NCBI RefSeq assembly: GCF_042682565.1
Contig: NZ_JBHUIC010000008.1
Origin: Pistricoccus aurantiacus
GTDB taxonomy: Bacteria; Pseudomonadota; Gammaproteobacteria; Pseudomonadales; Halomonadaceae
DNA length: 64,000 bases
Reading direction: 5' to 3' (one strand)
Shown piece by piece: positions 26,763 through 35,257 of this stretch (position 1 is the stretch's first letter; every line of letters begins with the position of its first letter). The notes beneath the pieces are model-generated. The model did not search any database and was not told the origin of the DNA. It saw nothing but the letters and a program-made list of their open reading frames with translations. A program made the position numbers and the translations under genes.

Positions 26763-27839
26763 ATGGCGAGTGACGACCTGGTGAAACGCAAGAACGATCA
26801 TCTCGATATCGTGCTGGACGCTCGCCGCGCCGCCGCGCCGACGACCACAGGTTTCGCCGATTATCGCTTCGCTCACTGCGCCTTGCCACAGCTGCATCTG
26901 GACGATATCGATCTAAGCACTCGACTTTTCCATAAGCCATTGAGCGCGCCATTTTTGATCAGTTCCATGACCGGCGGCGCGGCCCGAGCCAAAACCATCA
27001 ACCGGCATCTCGCGGAAGCGGCTCAGCATCTGGGCATCGCCCTGGCTATCGGCTCTCAGCGAATTGCGCTGCAATCCGGCAACGATCACGGTCTGACTCG
27101 TGAGTTACGGCAGGTCGCTCCCGATATTCCTCTGCTCGGCAATATCGGCGCGGGACAGCTGCGGGAGCGCGAAGGCCTCGACTGGGCGCGCCGCGCGGTG
27201 GAGATGATCGAGGCGGACGCCTTGATCGTGCATATCAACCCCTTGCAGGAAGCGGTGCAAGGCGGCGGCGACCGTGACTGGCGAGGCGTGCGCCAGGCGA
27301 TCGGCGCCCTGGTCAAGGTGCTCGAGGTACCGGTGGTGGTCAAGGAAGTGGGCGCGGGCATCTCCCCCGCGGTCGCCCGAGCGCTGATGGAGGAAGGAGT
27401 CTCGGTGATCGACGTGGCCGGTGCCGGCGGCACCAGTTGGGCCGCGGTAGAAGCGGAGCGCGCCACAAGCGAGACGCAGCGCAAGATCGCCATGGCCTTC
27501 GCCGGCTGGGGAATTCCCACCGCCCAGGCTATCCAGACGGTGCGCCAGGCGCTGCCGAATACTCCCCTGATCGCTTCCGGCGGCATTCGCGACGGCGTGG
27601 ACGCCGCCAAGGCAATACGGCTAGGGGCGGATCTGGTGGGCCAGGCCGCCGCGGTGCTCCACAGCGCCACGGCGTCCAGCCAGGCGGTGATCGAGCATTT
27701 CGAAACGGTCATCCAGCAGCTGCGCATCGCCTGCTTCTGCACCGGCAGCTTGGATCTGACGGCGCTGCGCCAGGCGCCGCTCATCGAGACAGGATTCAAC
27801 AAAACTCCAGGCGAACTCATGGAAGAACCCCATGGCTAA
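26763..27839 (+). CDS. fni: Type 2 isopentenyl-diphosphate delta-isomerase
   Basis: This FMN- and NADPH-dependent enzyme interconverts isopentenyl and dimethylallyl diphosphate and feeds CrtE. It has 358 residues from the preferred ATG at 26763, which has GGGAG in front; a frame extension of 12 codons upstream overlaps the promoter. Typical motifs are RKNDHLDIVL at the start, ISSMTGGA, AIGSQRIAL, LIVHINPLQEAVQ, VVKEVGAGIS and the FMN phosphate loop IASGGIRDGVDAAKAIRLGA. It is the first gene of the rightward crt operon and overlaps crtX by 8 bases. Confidence 0.92.
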   Translation: MASDDLVKRKNDHLDIVLDARRAAAPTTTGFADYRFAHCALPQLHLDDIDLSTRLFHKPLSAPFLISSMTGGAARAKTINRHLAEAAQHLGIALAIGSQRIALQSGNDHGLTRELRQVAPDIPLLGNIGAGQLREREGLDWARRAVEMIEADALIVHINPLQEAVQGGGDRDWRGVRQAIGALVKVLEVPVVVKEVGAGISPAVARALMEEGVSVIDVAGAGGTSWAAVEAERATSETQRKIAMAFAGWGIPTAQAIQTVRQALPNTPLIASGGIRDGVDAAKAIRLGADLVGQAAAVLHSATASSQAVIEHFETVIQQLRIACFCTGSLDLTALRQAPLIETGFNKTPGELMEEPHG

Positions 27840-29136
27840 GCATATCGGCGTGATCGCCCCTGCCCTACCAAGTCATTTCAGTGCCCTGCAGGCACTGGCC
27901 TGTGAACTGATCGAACGCGGCCACCGGGTGACGTTCCTGCATCAGCCGGAGGCTAGCCGCTGGCTGAGCGACTCACGAATCGGCTTTCAGCCGCTGGGGG
28001 AATCGAGCCATCCTCCGGGCTCCCTGGACGAAACCCTGCGTCTGGCCGCCAACCCCGGCGGCCCGCTGGGGCTCAAGCGGCTGATCCAGGACATGAGCCG
28101 CACCACGGAGATGCTTTGTCGAGAAGTCCCCAGGGCAATCGAGACGCTCCAGATCGATGCTCTGCTTTGCGATCAGATGGAAGCCGCCGGCGGGCTGGTC
28201 GGCGAGGCAATGGGGCTGCCTTATATTTCCGTGGCCTGCGCGCTGCCGATCAATCGCGAACCCGGGCTGCCGCTGCCGGTGATGCCCATGAGCTATCAGG
28301 ACGACCCGCGGCGCCAGCGAATTTACGCGGGCAGCGAGCGAGTCTATGACGACCTGATGAAACCCCATCGTCGCGTCGTCGCTCGCCACGCCGCCGCCTT
28401 CGGGCTGTCTCCGCGAGATGGCTTGCATGAATGCCTGTCGCCTTATGCCCAGATCAGCCAGACGGTAAGCGGTTTCGACTTTCCCCGTCGCGCCTTGCCG
28501 AAAAATTTCTATCATGTGGGGCCGCTGCGGGCGGCGCCGACGGAAGAACCCGATCTGGACATTCCCATCGCCCAGGATCGTCCGCTGGTCTTCGCCTCTC
28601 TCGGCACGCTTCAGGGTCATCGCTTCGGTGTTTTTCGACGTATCGCCCGGGCCTGCCGACGTATCGAAGTACAGCTGCTGCTGGCCCACTGCGGCGGCTT
28701 GAATTCCAATCAGGAACAGGTACTCGAACGCGAAGGCGCGACCTGGGTGCGGGATTTCGTACCCCAGCGCGCCGCTCTTGCCCGAGCCAACGCGGTGGTT
28801 TCCCACGGCGGCCTGAATACGGTGATGGATGCCCTGCTCGCTCATACCCCCATCCTCGTCCTGCCGCTGGCCTTCGATCAGCCCGGGGTAGCGGCGCGGG
28901 TGGTCCACGCCGGGGTAGGCCTCAAGGCCTCGGCGCGTTTCTCGAACCAGCGTGCCTTGAGCGACAAGCTCGAAACGCTGTTGACCTATTCCCGCTTCGC
29001 CCACCCCCTGGAGCGCCTGAGCGACGAGGTCAAGGCCGCCGGTGGCGCCCCCCGAGCGGCGACTATCGTCGAGAAGGTCATCGACGGCGACCCGGCGATT
29101 TCACCTCATGCATCTGCCCACGAGAGCCTGGCATGA
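27832..29136 (+). CDS. crtX: Zeaxanthin glucosyltransferase
   Basis: CrtX adds glucose from UDP-glucose to the hydroxyls of zeaxanthin. The 434-residue GT1-family enzyme has the N-terminal acceptor half (HIGVIAPALPSHFSALQALA). The C-terminal donor signature is HGGLNTVMDALLAHTPILVL with PLAFDQP. The position between idi and crtY is as in Pantoea. It overlaps idi by 8 bases and crtY by 4 (ATGA). Confidence 0.92.
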   Translation: MAKHIGVIAPALPSHFSALQALACELIERGHRVTFLHQPEASRWLSDSRIGFQPLGESSHPPGSLDETLRLAANPGGPLGLKRLIQDMSRTTEMLCREVPRAIETLQIDALLCDQMEAAGGLVGEAMGLPYISVACALPINREPGLPLPVMPMSYQDDPRRQRIYAGSERVYDDLMKPHRRVVARHAAAFGLSPRDGLHECLSPYAQISQTVSGFDFPRRALPKNFYHVGPLRAAPTEEPDLDIPIAQDRPLVFASLGTLQGHRFGVFRRIARACRRIEVQLLLAHCGGLNSNQEQVLEREGATWVRDFVPQRAALARANAVVSHGGLNTVMDALLAHTPILVLPLAFDQPGVAARVVHAGVGLKASARFSNQRALSDKLETLLTYSRFAHPLERLSDEVKAAGGAPRAATIVEKVIDGDPAISPHASAHESLA

Positions 29137-30317
29137 AAGCGCCGGATCTGATCCTGGTAGGCGGCGGCCTGGCCAACGGCCTGATCGCCCTGCGGCTGAA
29201 ACAGGCACGCCCGGAACTGCGCTTGCTGATGCTGGAAAGCGAAAGCCAGCCCGGCGGCAACCATACCTGGTCGTTTCACGACGGCGATCTTACCGAGGCC
29301 CAGCACGCCTGGCTGGCACCCCTGGTAGGCTGTCGCTGGCCCCGCCATCGAGTGATCTTTCCGGACCGCAAACGCCTGTTGAGCGGCGGTTATTCCAGCA
29401 TCTTCTCCAGGGATTTCGCCGGAGTCTTGAAAGAAGCTCTCGGGAAAAACCTCTGGGTCGATACGCCGGTGGCAAGCCTATCCCCCGAGTCCGTGGAGCT
29501 CGAAGACGGCCGCATCCTGCAGGCGCCGGCGGTGATCGATGGCCGCGGACCCGTGGAAAGTCAGCATCTGACCCTGGGCTATCAGGCGTTTCTCGGCCGG
29601 GAAGTGCGACTGGAACGGCCCCACGGCCTGCAGGAACCGATCATCATGGACGCCAGCGTTCCCCAGGGCGACGGCTACCGTTTCGTCTATGTGCTGCCCT
29701 TCAGCCGGGATACCCTGCTGATCGAGGATACCCACTACGTGGACCGGCCGACGGATGACGCCACGAAACTGCGGCAGCACATCGACGCCTATGCGCGAGA
29801 TCACGGCTGGAGGGTTGCCGAAACGCTGCGGGAGGAAAGCGGCGTGCTGCCGATCACCCTGGCGGGAGATTTTCACGCCTTCTGGCGAGACGCCGGGGGC
29901 CAGCCGAGAAGCGGGTTGCGGGCGGGGCTTTTCCACCCGACCACCGGCTACTCGCTACCTCATGCGGTACGCTTGGCGGAGCATATCGCGAGCCTCGAAA
30001 ATCTCGGCGCGAAATCCCTGTTCCAGGCCATCCACGCCTTCGCCGCACAGGAATGGCGGCGCCAAGGCTACTTTCGCCTGCTCAATCGCATGCTGTTCAT
30101 GGCCGGCCGCCCGGACCGGCGCTGGCAGATCATGCAGCGCTTCTACGGTCTGCGAGAGCCGCTGATCGAGCGCTTCTACGCCGGGCGCCTGACCTGGGCG
30201 GACAAGGCGCGCATTCTGTCGGGCAAGCCTCCGGTGCCCCTGGGCGAAGCCCTCAAGGCGGTTCGGCTGAACTCGCCGCAAAGGATCGCATCCACCCCTT
30301 TCGGAAAACACTCATGA
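29133..30317 (+). CDS. crtY: Lycopene beta-cyclase
   Basis: CrtY cyclises both ends of lycopene to beta-carotene. The 394-residue flavoprotein has the dinucleotide motif LILVGGGLANGLIALRL, the following acidic LESESQPGGNHTWSF typical of bacterial CrtY, VIDGRG, and the conserved PTTGYSLPHAV. The start at 29133 makes an ATGA overlap with crtX; a longer frame runs back through crtX and is spurious. It overlaps crtI by 4 bases. Confidence 0.94.
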   Translation: MKAPDLILVGGGLANGLIALRLKQARPELRLLMLESESQPGGNHTWSFHDGDLTEAQHAWLAPLVGCRWPRHRVIFPDRKRLLSGGYSSIFSRDFAGVLKEALGKNLWVDTPVASLSPESVELEDGRILQAPAVIDGRGPVESQHLTLGYQAFLGREVRLERPHGLQEPIIMDASVPQGDGYRFVYVLPFSRDTLLIEDTHYVDRPTDDATKLRQHIDAYARDHGWRVAETLREESGVLPITLAGDFHAFWRDAGGQPRSGLRAGLFHPTTGYSLPHAVRLAEHIASLENLGAKSLFQAIHAFAAQEWRRQGYFRLLNRMLFMAGRPDRRWQIMQRFYGLREPLIERFYAGRLTWADKARILSGKPPVPLGEALKAVRLNSPQRIASTPFGKHS

Positions 30318-31807
30318 CCCAACCCAAACGCGCCCTGGTGATCGGCGCCGGCTTCGGCGGCCTGGCCCTGGCGATTCGTCTGCAGGCCGGCGGCTACCAG
30401 ACCACCCTGCTGGAAAAGCGCGACAAGCCCGGCGGCCGCGCCTATGTCTATGAAGACAAGGGTTTCACCTTCGACGCCGGCCCCACGGTGATCACCGATC
30501 CGTCCGCCCTGGAAGAGCTCTTCACCCTGGCGGGTAAGCGCCTGGCGGATTACGTCGAGCTGCTGCCGGTCACGCCCTTTTATCGGCTCTGCTGGGAAGA
30601 CGCCCCGGCCTTCGACTACGTCAACGACCAGGAATCCCTGGACCGGCAGATCGCCGAACGCAATCCCAAGGACGTGGAGGGCTATCGGCGTTTCCTGGAC
30701 TATTCCAAGGCGGTCTTCGAAGAAGGCTATCGCAAGCTCGGCGCGGTGCCTTTTCTCTCCTTTCGCGACATGCTCTCCGCCGGCCCGCAGCTGGCCAGGC
30801 TTCAGGCCTGGCGCAGCGTCTATTCCATGGTCTCGAAGTTCATCGAAGACCCGCATCTGCGCCAGGCCTTCTCCTTTCATTCCCTGCTGGTGGGGGGCAA
30901 CCCTTTCGCTACCTCCTCCATCTATACCCTGATTCATGCTCTGGAGCGCCAATGGGGGGTGTGGTTTCCCAAGGGCGGCACCGGCGCCTTGGTGCAGGGC
31001 ATGGTCAAGCTGTTCGAGGATCTTGGCGGGCGGCTTGAGCTGAACGCGGAAGTGGCGCGAATCGAAACCGAGGGTGACCGGGTAAGCGGCGTCATCCTGG
31101 GAGATGGCCGGCACTTTCCGACGGATGCGCTGGCCTCCAACGCGGATGTGATGCATACCTACGGCAAGCTGCTGGGTGAGCATACCCGTGGCGCCGGCCA
31201 AGCCAAATCGCTGAGCCGCAAGCGATTCAGCATGTCGCTGTTCGTGATCTATTTCGGCCTCGACAAGCCATCCCAGGGCCTGGAGCATCACACCGTCTGC
31301 TTCGGTCCCCGCTACAAGGAACTGATCGACGAGATCTTCAACGCGGAAACCCTGGCGGACGACTTCTCCCTGTACCTGCATTCCCCCTGCGTCACCGACC
31401 CGAGCCTCGCGCCGGAAGGCTGCAGCGCTCATTACGTGCTGGCGCCGGTACCGCACCTGGGCAAAGCGAAAATCGACTGGGAAACCCAAGGGCCCGTATA
31501 TCGTGATCGTATTCTTGACTACTTGGAGCGGCACTACATTCCGGGGCTGCGGGAGCATCTGGTGACTTGCCGGCATTTCACTCCGCTGGATTTTCGCGAG
31601 GAGCTCAACGCCCATTTAGGTTCCGCCTTTTCCCTGGAGCCGATTCTGACCCAGAGCGCCTGGTTCCGACCTCACAACCGCGACGCCAAGATCGACAATC
31701 TTTACATGGTAGGCGCCGGCACCCATCCCGGCGCCGGGGTGCCCGGGGTAATCGGGTCCGCCAAGGCCACGGCGGGGTTGATGCTGGAGGATCTCGATGA
31801 CGGATAA
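30314..31807 (+). CDS. crtI: Phytoene desaturase (lycopene-forming)
   Basis: CrtI inserts four double bonds into phytoene to give lycopene. The 497-residue flavin enzyme has ALVIGAGFGGLALAIRLQ at the N-terminus, GGRAYVYEDKGFTFDAGPTV, and the C-terminal FAD motif YMVGAGTHPGAGVPGV. The start at 30314 forms ATGA with crtY. It ends inside crtB, with an 11-base overlap. Confidence 0.95.
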   Translation: MTQPKRALVIGAGFGGLALAIRLQAGGYQTTLLEKRDKPGGRAYVYEDKGFTFDAGPTVITDPSALEELFTLAGKRLADYVELLPVTPFYRLCWEDAPAFDYVNDQESLDRQIAERNPKDVEGYRRFLDYSKAVFEEGYRKLGAVPFLSFRDMLSAGPQLARLQAWRSVYSMVSKFIEDPHLRQAFSFHSLLVGGNPFATSSIYTLIHALERQWGVWFPKGGTGALVQGMVKLFEDLGGRLELNAEVARIETEGDRVSGVILGDGRHFPTDALASNADVMHTYGKLLGEHTRGAGQAKSLSRKRFSMSLFVIYFGLDKPSQGLEHHTVCFGPRYKELIDEIFNAETLADDFSLYLHSPCVTDPSLAPEGCSAHYVLAPVPHLGKAKIDWETQGPVYRDRILDYLERHYIPGLREHLVTCRHFTPLDFREELNAHLGSAFSLEPILTQSAWFRPHNRDAKIDNLYMVGAGTHPGAGVPGVIGSAKATAGLMLEDLDDG

Positions 31808-32723
31808 GCTGGGCCAGCACGCTGCACAGACCATCGCCGCCGGCTCCAAGAGTTTCGCCACCGCCGCCAAATTGTTTGACCCGCACACCCGGCGCAGTGC
31901 CCTGATGCTCTACGCCTGGTGTCGCCACTGCGACGACGTGATCGACAACCAGCAGCTGGGTTTTCGGGCATCGACGGATTCGCTACAGACCAGCAAGTTC
32001 CGCTTGGAAGAATTACGACGCCTGACTCGCCGGGCCTATGCAGGCGAGCCAATGCAGAGCCCGGCCTTCGCCGCCTTTCAGGAAGTCGCCCTCGAACACG
32101 AGATCCCCGAGCGATATCCCTTGGCGCACCTGGACGGCTTCGCCATGGACGTGGCGGAGCGGCGCTATATCACGCTCGGCGACACCCTGAGCTATTGCTA
32201 CCACGTGGCCGGCGTAGTGGGAGTGATGATGGCCTGGATCATGTGCGCGAAAGATGATGCGACCCTGGACCGAGCCTGCGACCTGGGCCTGGCCTTTCAG
32301 CTGACCAATATTGCCAGGGATATTGTCGAGGACGCGGAAATAGGCCGCTGCTATCTGCCGGAGCAGTGGCTGGAGGAAGCCGGCATTCCACAAGAAGAGA
32401 TCGCTTCACCTCAACATCGTGAAGCGCTTTCGAAACTCGCTGTGCGGCTAGTTGATACGGCGGAACCCTACTATGACTCGGCTCACGACGGCCTGTCGGC
32501 GCTGCCCCTGCGCTGCGCCTGGGCCATCGCCACCGCCCGTGGGGTCTATCGGGAGATCGGCGTCAAGGTGAAGGCGCAAGGGGCTCGCGCCTGGGACGAA
32601 CGCATTTCCACCAGCAAGGCGGACAAGGCCAGACTGCTGGGTCAGGGGCTCGCCCAAGCGCTGGCGTCGCGCTGGCGAACACCGGAGCCGCGACCGGACC
32701 AGCTTTGGCAGCGGCCTCGTTAG
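31797..32723 (+). CDS. crtB: Phytoene synthase
   Basis: CrtB joins two GGPP molecules into 15-cis-phytoene. The 308-residue squalene/phytoene synthase has the first Asp motif YAWCRHCDDVID (about 39-50), AMDVAERRY, and the second motif NIARDIVEDAEIGRCYLP. It is the last gene of the rightward operon. Its stop overlaps the convergent crtZ stop by two to four bases, the arrangement seen in Pantoea. Confidence 0.95.
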   Translation: MTDKLGQHAAQTIAAGSKSFATAAKLFDPHTRRSALMLYAWCRHCDDVIDNQQLGFRASTDSLQTSKFRLEELRRLTRRAYAGEPMQSPAFAAFQEVALEHEIPERYPLAHLDGFAMDVAERRYITLGDTLSYCYHVAGVVGVMMAWIMCAKDDATLDRACDLGLAFQLTNIARDIVEDAEIGRCYLPEQWLEEAGIPQEEIASPQHREALSKLAVRLVDTAEPYYDSAHDGLSALPLRCAWAIATARGVYREIGVKVKAQGARAWDERISTSKADKARLLGQGLAQALASRWRTPEPRPDQLWQRPR

Positions 32724-33208
32724 CGAGCGTTTTTCAAGGGTCCGCCGTGCTTCTCGCGCAACTGGCGTTTGAGAGTATCGATAGGCGGCGCGATCAGGAA
32801 GCCGAAGGACACACAGCCTTCCCGCCCCTTCACCGCATGGTGCATGCGGTGAGCCTGATACAGCCGCTTCAGATAGCCTCTGCGCGGCACGTAGCGAAAC
32901 GGCCAGCGCTGATGCACCAGCCCATCGTGAGCGAGAAAATAGAGCGCGCCATATAACGTCATGCCGGCGCCTATCCACTGCAATGGATACCAGCCCGCGG
33001 TGCCCAGGGCGATCAGCAGAATGGCGATTCCGGCGAACACCATCGCGTAAAGGTCGTTTTTCTCGAACCATCCATGGCGGGGTTCGTGATGAGAGCGATG
33101 CCACCCCCAGCCCCAGCCGTGCATGATGTATTTGTGCGCGTACCAGGCGAAGGCTTCCATGCCGGCCACCGTCGCCAGCAGGATCAGCGTATTCATCAGC
33201 AGATTCAT
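32720..33208 (-). CDS. crtZ: Beta-carotene 3-hydroxylase
   Basis: CrtZ is a di-iron membrane enzyme that hydroxylates beta-carotene to zeaxanthin. The 162-residue protein has the His boxes HKYIMH, HRSHHEPRHG, HDGLVHQRW and HRMHH, with hydrophobic segments at the N-terminus (LLMNTLILLATVAGMEAFAW) and near 55-85. It overlaps by 4 bases (ATGA) an upstream gene for a thioredoxin-like secreted protein, so crtZ belongs to its own small leftward operon. Confidence 0.94.
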   Translation of the reverse strand: MNLLMNTLILLATVAGMEAFAWYAHKYIMHGWGWGWHRSHHEPRHGWFEKNDLYAMVFAGIAILLIALGTAGWYPLQWIGAGMTLYGALYFLAHDGLVHQRWPFRYVPRRGYLKRLYQAHRMHHAVKGREGCVSFGFLIAPPIDTLKRQLREKHGGPLKNAR

Positions 33209-33687
33209 GATCGATACTCCTCCAGCGTCCGGCGCAGCGCCTCGGCGGACTCGAATTCGCGACGCTCCTGTACCTTCATGTCGTCGAGATCCAGCCAGAG
33301 CACCGTGTCGCCGTTACCCAGATGCTGCGGCGCGACTTGGCTTTCACGGTCGAGCAGGACGCGATAGTTGGCCGAACGCATCGCCGGCACCAGCACGAGC
33401 TTGGCCACCAGGCCGGGTATGCGCGAAATATCCGCCACATAAAGCGTATTACGCGCTTCCAGATAGCCCTCGGGGCTATCTTTTAACGCCTCGTCCATCA
33501 CTTCCGCCGCCTTGCGACTGCTGGCGACGAGCAGCAGACTCGTCTGCTCGTCGAGATTTACGGAGTCGCCAAACTGATCTTTCAGGGTCCAGGGCGCAAG
33601 CCGCTCACCCACCTCGACGGCCTGAGCCGCTGTATTCGCGAGGAAAAGGCCAAACAGAAAAAACGCTGGCGCAAGATAATGTTTCAT
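33205..33687 (-). CDS. Periplasmic thioredoxin-fold-like protein coupled to crtZ
   Basis: A 160-residue exported protein has a signal peptide from ATG 33687 (MKHYLAPAFFLFGLFLANTA, cleaved near AQA). The mature part begins VGERLAPWTLKDQFGDSVNL, the opening of thioredoxin or YtfJ-like folds. The CxxC active site is absent: SSRKAAE stands where redox Cys would be. The frame reads 15 codons further upstream, but the signal peptide fixes the start. Its stop overlaps the crtZ start by 4 bases. Why it travels with a carotenoid hydroxylase is unknown. Confidence 0.7.
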   Translation of the reverse strand: MKHYLAPAFFLFGLFLANTAAQAVEVGERLAPWTLKDQFGDSVNLDEQTSLLLVASSRKAAEVMDEALKDSPEGYLEARNTLYVADISRIPGLVAKLVLVPAMRSANYRVLLDRESQVAPQHLGNGDTVLWLDLDDMKVQERREFESAEALRRTLEEYRS

Positions 33688-33859
33688 GACGACGCTCTTT
33701 ATTGGAAAGGCGATAAAAACACTTTCTAACACATTCGCCGAGAATGATTATGAAGTCTCAAGCTTACAAACCAAACACTCATTTTATCGAATAGCGTAAA
33801 AACCTTGTATAAAGGCCGCTTTCTCGACATATCGGCTAGGCGCCAACTCACGTATAAAG

Positions 33860-34618
33860 ATGCTTTATATTTTTAGACCGGGTCCCGCCATGCCATTTGA
33901 CGAAGCCAAGGAGCACGCCCCAGGGCGGCTGCACGACATCTTTGCCGTCCCTTATGCCGCTTTCGGCAACACCAACCTGGAACGTTGCCTGCACCTGCGT
34001 ATCGCCCTGGAAACGCTGCTCCAAGCGCCCTGCCGGCAAGGGCGATTGACCCTGCGGGTGATTTACGGCTGGGAAAACGGTGATCATGCGATCGAGGATC
34101 TGCGCTACAGCGATCACCCCCTGCGCGCCTGTGAAAATCTGCACAACGCCGCCGTCGAGTATCATCACGCTCTACACCATTCCTTGCCACCAGCGCAATG
34201 CGAAGGTTCCTTGCTCGCCGGCCCATTGGAAGACGCGCTTGCTGATGCGAAAGCACAAGGTCAGAAGCTGGATGCGGATATCCGCCATCATCCGGCTAGC
34301 TGGCCCGCCTTCGAGAAAGGCCTTTATCTTTACACGTTTTTCAAGATTTACCACCGCCTGACTTACGGCGAGGACGAACCCTATCGCTCGATCTACTGCA
34401 AGTCCGCGAAGGGTGGTCAGGAAATCCACGAATTCCATATCGAGGAAGGCGAGTTCGCCGTTTGCATGCCGTCGGATCCCGCAAGTCCCGACGAGACGTT
34501 GCTCATCATGCATGCCAGTCAACTGGACCCTCTGGAAGCGTTTTTTGGCCAGTATCTGCAGCCTTCCGCTAGCTTTTCCCCTTCGGCACTCGCCCCATCA
34601 GATAGAACTCCGCGTTAG
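33860..34618 (+). CDS. Conserved-looking protein of unknown function
   Basis: This 252-residue soluble protein has no signal or membrane segment. Features seen are a His-rich stretch (EYHHALHHSLPP), an aromatic cluster (EKGLYLYTFFKIYHRLTYGE) and a Ser/Pro-rich tail. I do not recognise the family. An internal ATG at 33890 (MPFDEAKEH) may be the true start. Its last 50 bases overlap the 3' end of the convergent peroxidase-like gene. Coding composition looks native. Confidence 0.6.
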   Translation: MLYIFRPGPAMPFDEAKEHAPGRLHDIFAVPYAAFGNTNLERCLHLRIALETLLQAPCRQGRLTLRVIYGWENGDHAIEDLRYSDHPLRACENLHNAAVEYHHALHHSLPPAQCEGSLLAGPLEDALADAKAQGQKLDADIRHHPASWPAFEKGLYLYTFFKIYHRLTYGEDEPYRSIYCKSAKGGQEIHEFHIEEGEFAVCMPSDPASPDETLLIMHASQLDPLEAFFGQYLQPSASFSPSALAPSDRTPR

Positions 34619-35159
34619 GCGGCGTGCCGGTAAGATTCACCAGCCGATTGGACATGCCGAAGAAGCCGGCCACGGCGCCGATATCCCAGATATCCTCCAG
34701 GGTGAAACCCGCGTCGAACAGGCGAGCCTGCCAGTCGTCGTTGAGTTCGCCCTGCTGAGTGCCGATATACAGCGCGAAATCCAGCATGATTCGGTGGCGT
34801 TCGCTGAGCGGCGCGGTGCGATGATTGATCGCCACCTGATCCGCCAGCAGCGGGTCCTTGCTGTAAATGCGCACCAGGGCCCCGTGGGCCACCACGCAAT
34901 ACAGACAGCGATTGCGGGCGCTGGTGGCCACCACGATCATCTCCTTTTCCGCCTTGGTCAAGGTATCGGATTCCCGCTCCATGATGGCGTCGTGATAGGC
35001 GAAGAAGGCGCGAAACTCCTCCGGCCGATGCGCCAGCATCAGAAAGACATTGGGCACGAAGCCCGCCTTTTCCTGAACGGCGAGGATGGTGGCGCGAATA
35101 TCCTCCGGCAGATCGTCGAGGGTTTCGGGAACAGGGAAGCGGCTGAGAGAATGGCTCAT
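34569..35159 (-). CDS. AhpD/carboxymuconolactone decarboxylase-family peroxidase-related enzyme
   Basis: This 196-residue protein has the AhpD-type redox motif CLYCVVAHG, with the preceding EMIVVATSARNR and the FAxYHD segment usual in the peroxidase-related subgroup. It would act as an alkylhydroperoxidase with a CxxC pair and proton-relay His. AAGGAG precedes the ATG. It stands alone on the minus strand, converging on the unknown gene at 33860. Confidence 0.85.
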   Translation of the reverse strand: MSHSLSRFPVPETLDDLPEDIRATILAVQEKAGFVPNVFLMLAHRPEEFRAFFAYHDAIMERESDTLTKAEKEMIVVATSARNRCLYCVVAHGALVRIYSKDPLLADQVAINHRTAPLSERHRIMLDFALYIGTQQGELNDDWQARLFDAGFTLEDIWDIGAVAGFFGMSNRLVNLTGTPPNAEFYLMGRVPKGKS

Positions 35160-35257
35160 GTAAGGACTCCTTGAAAACAGAGTGCTGCCGAAACGTTGTT
35201 CATTTGAGTGAACCTTAACGTAAGCATTATGTTCGTGCGCTTGGAGCCTGTCAGATA

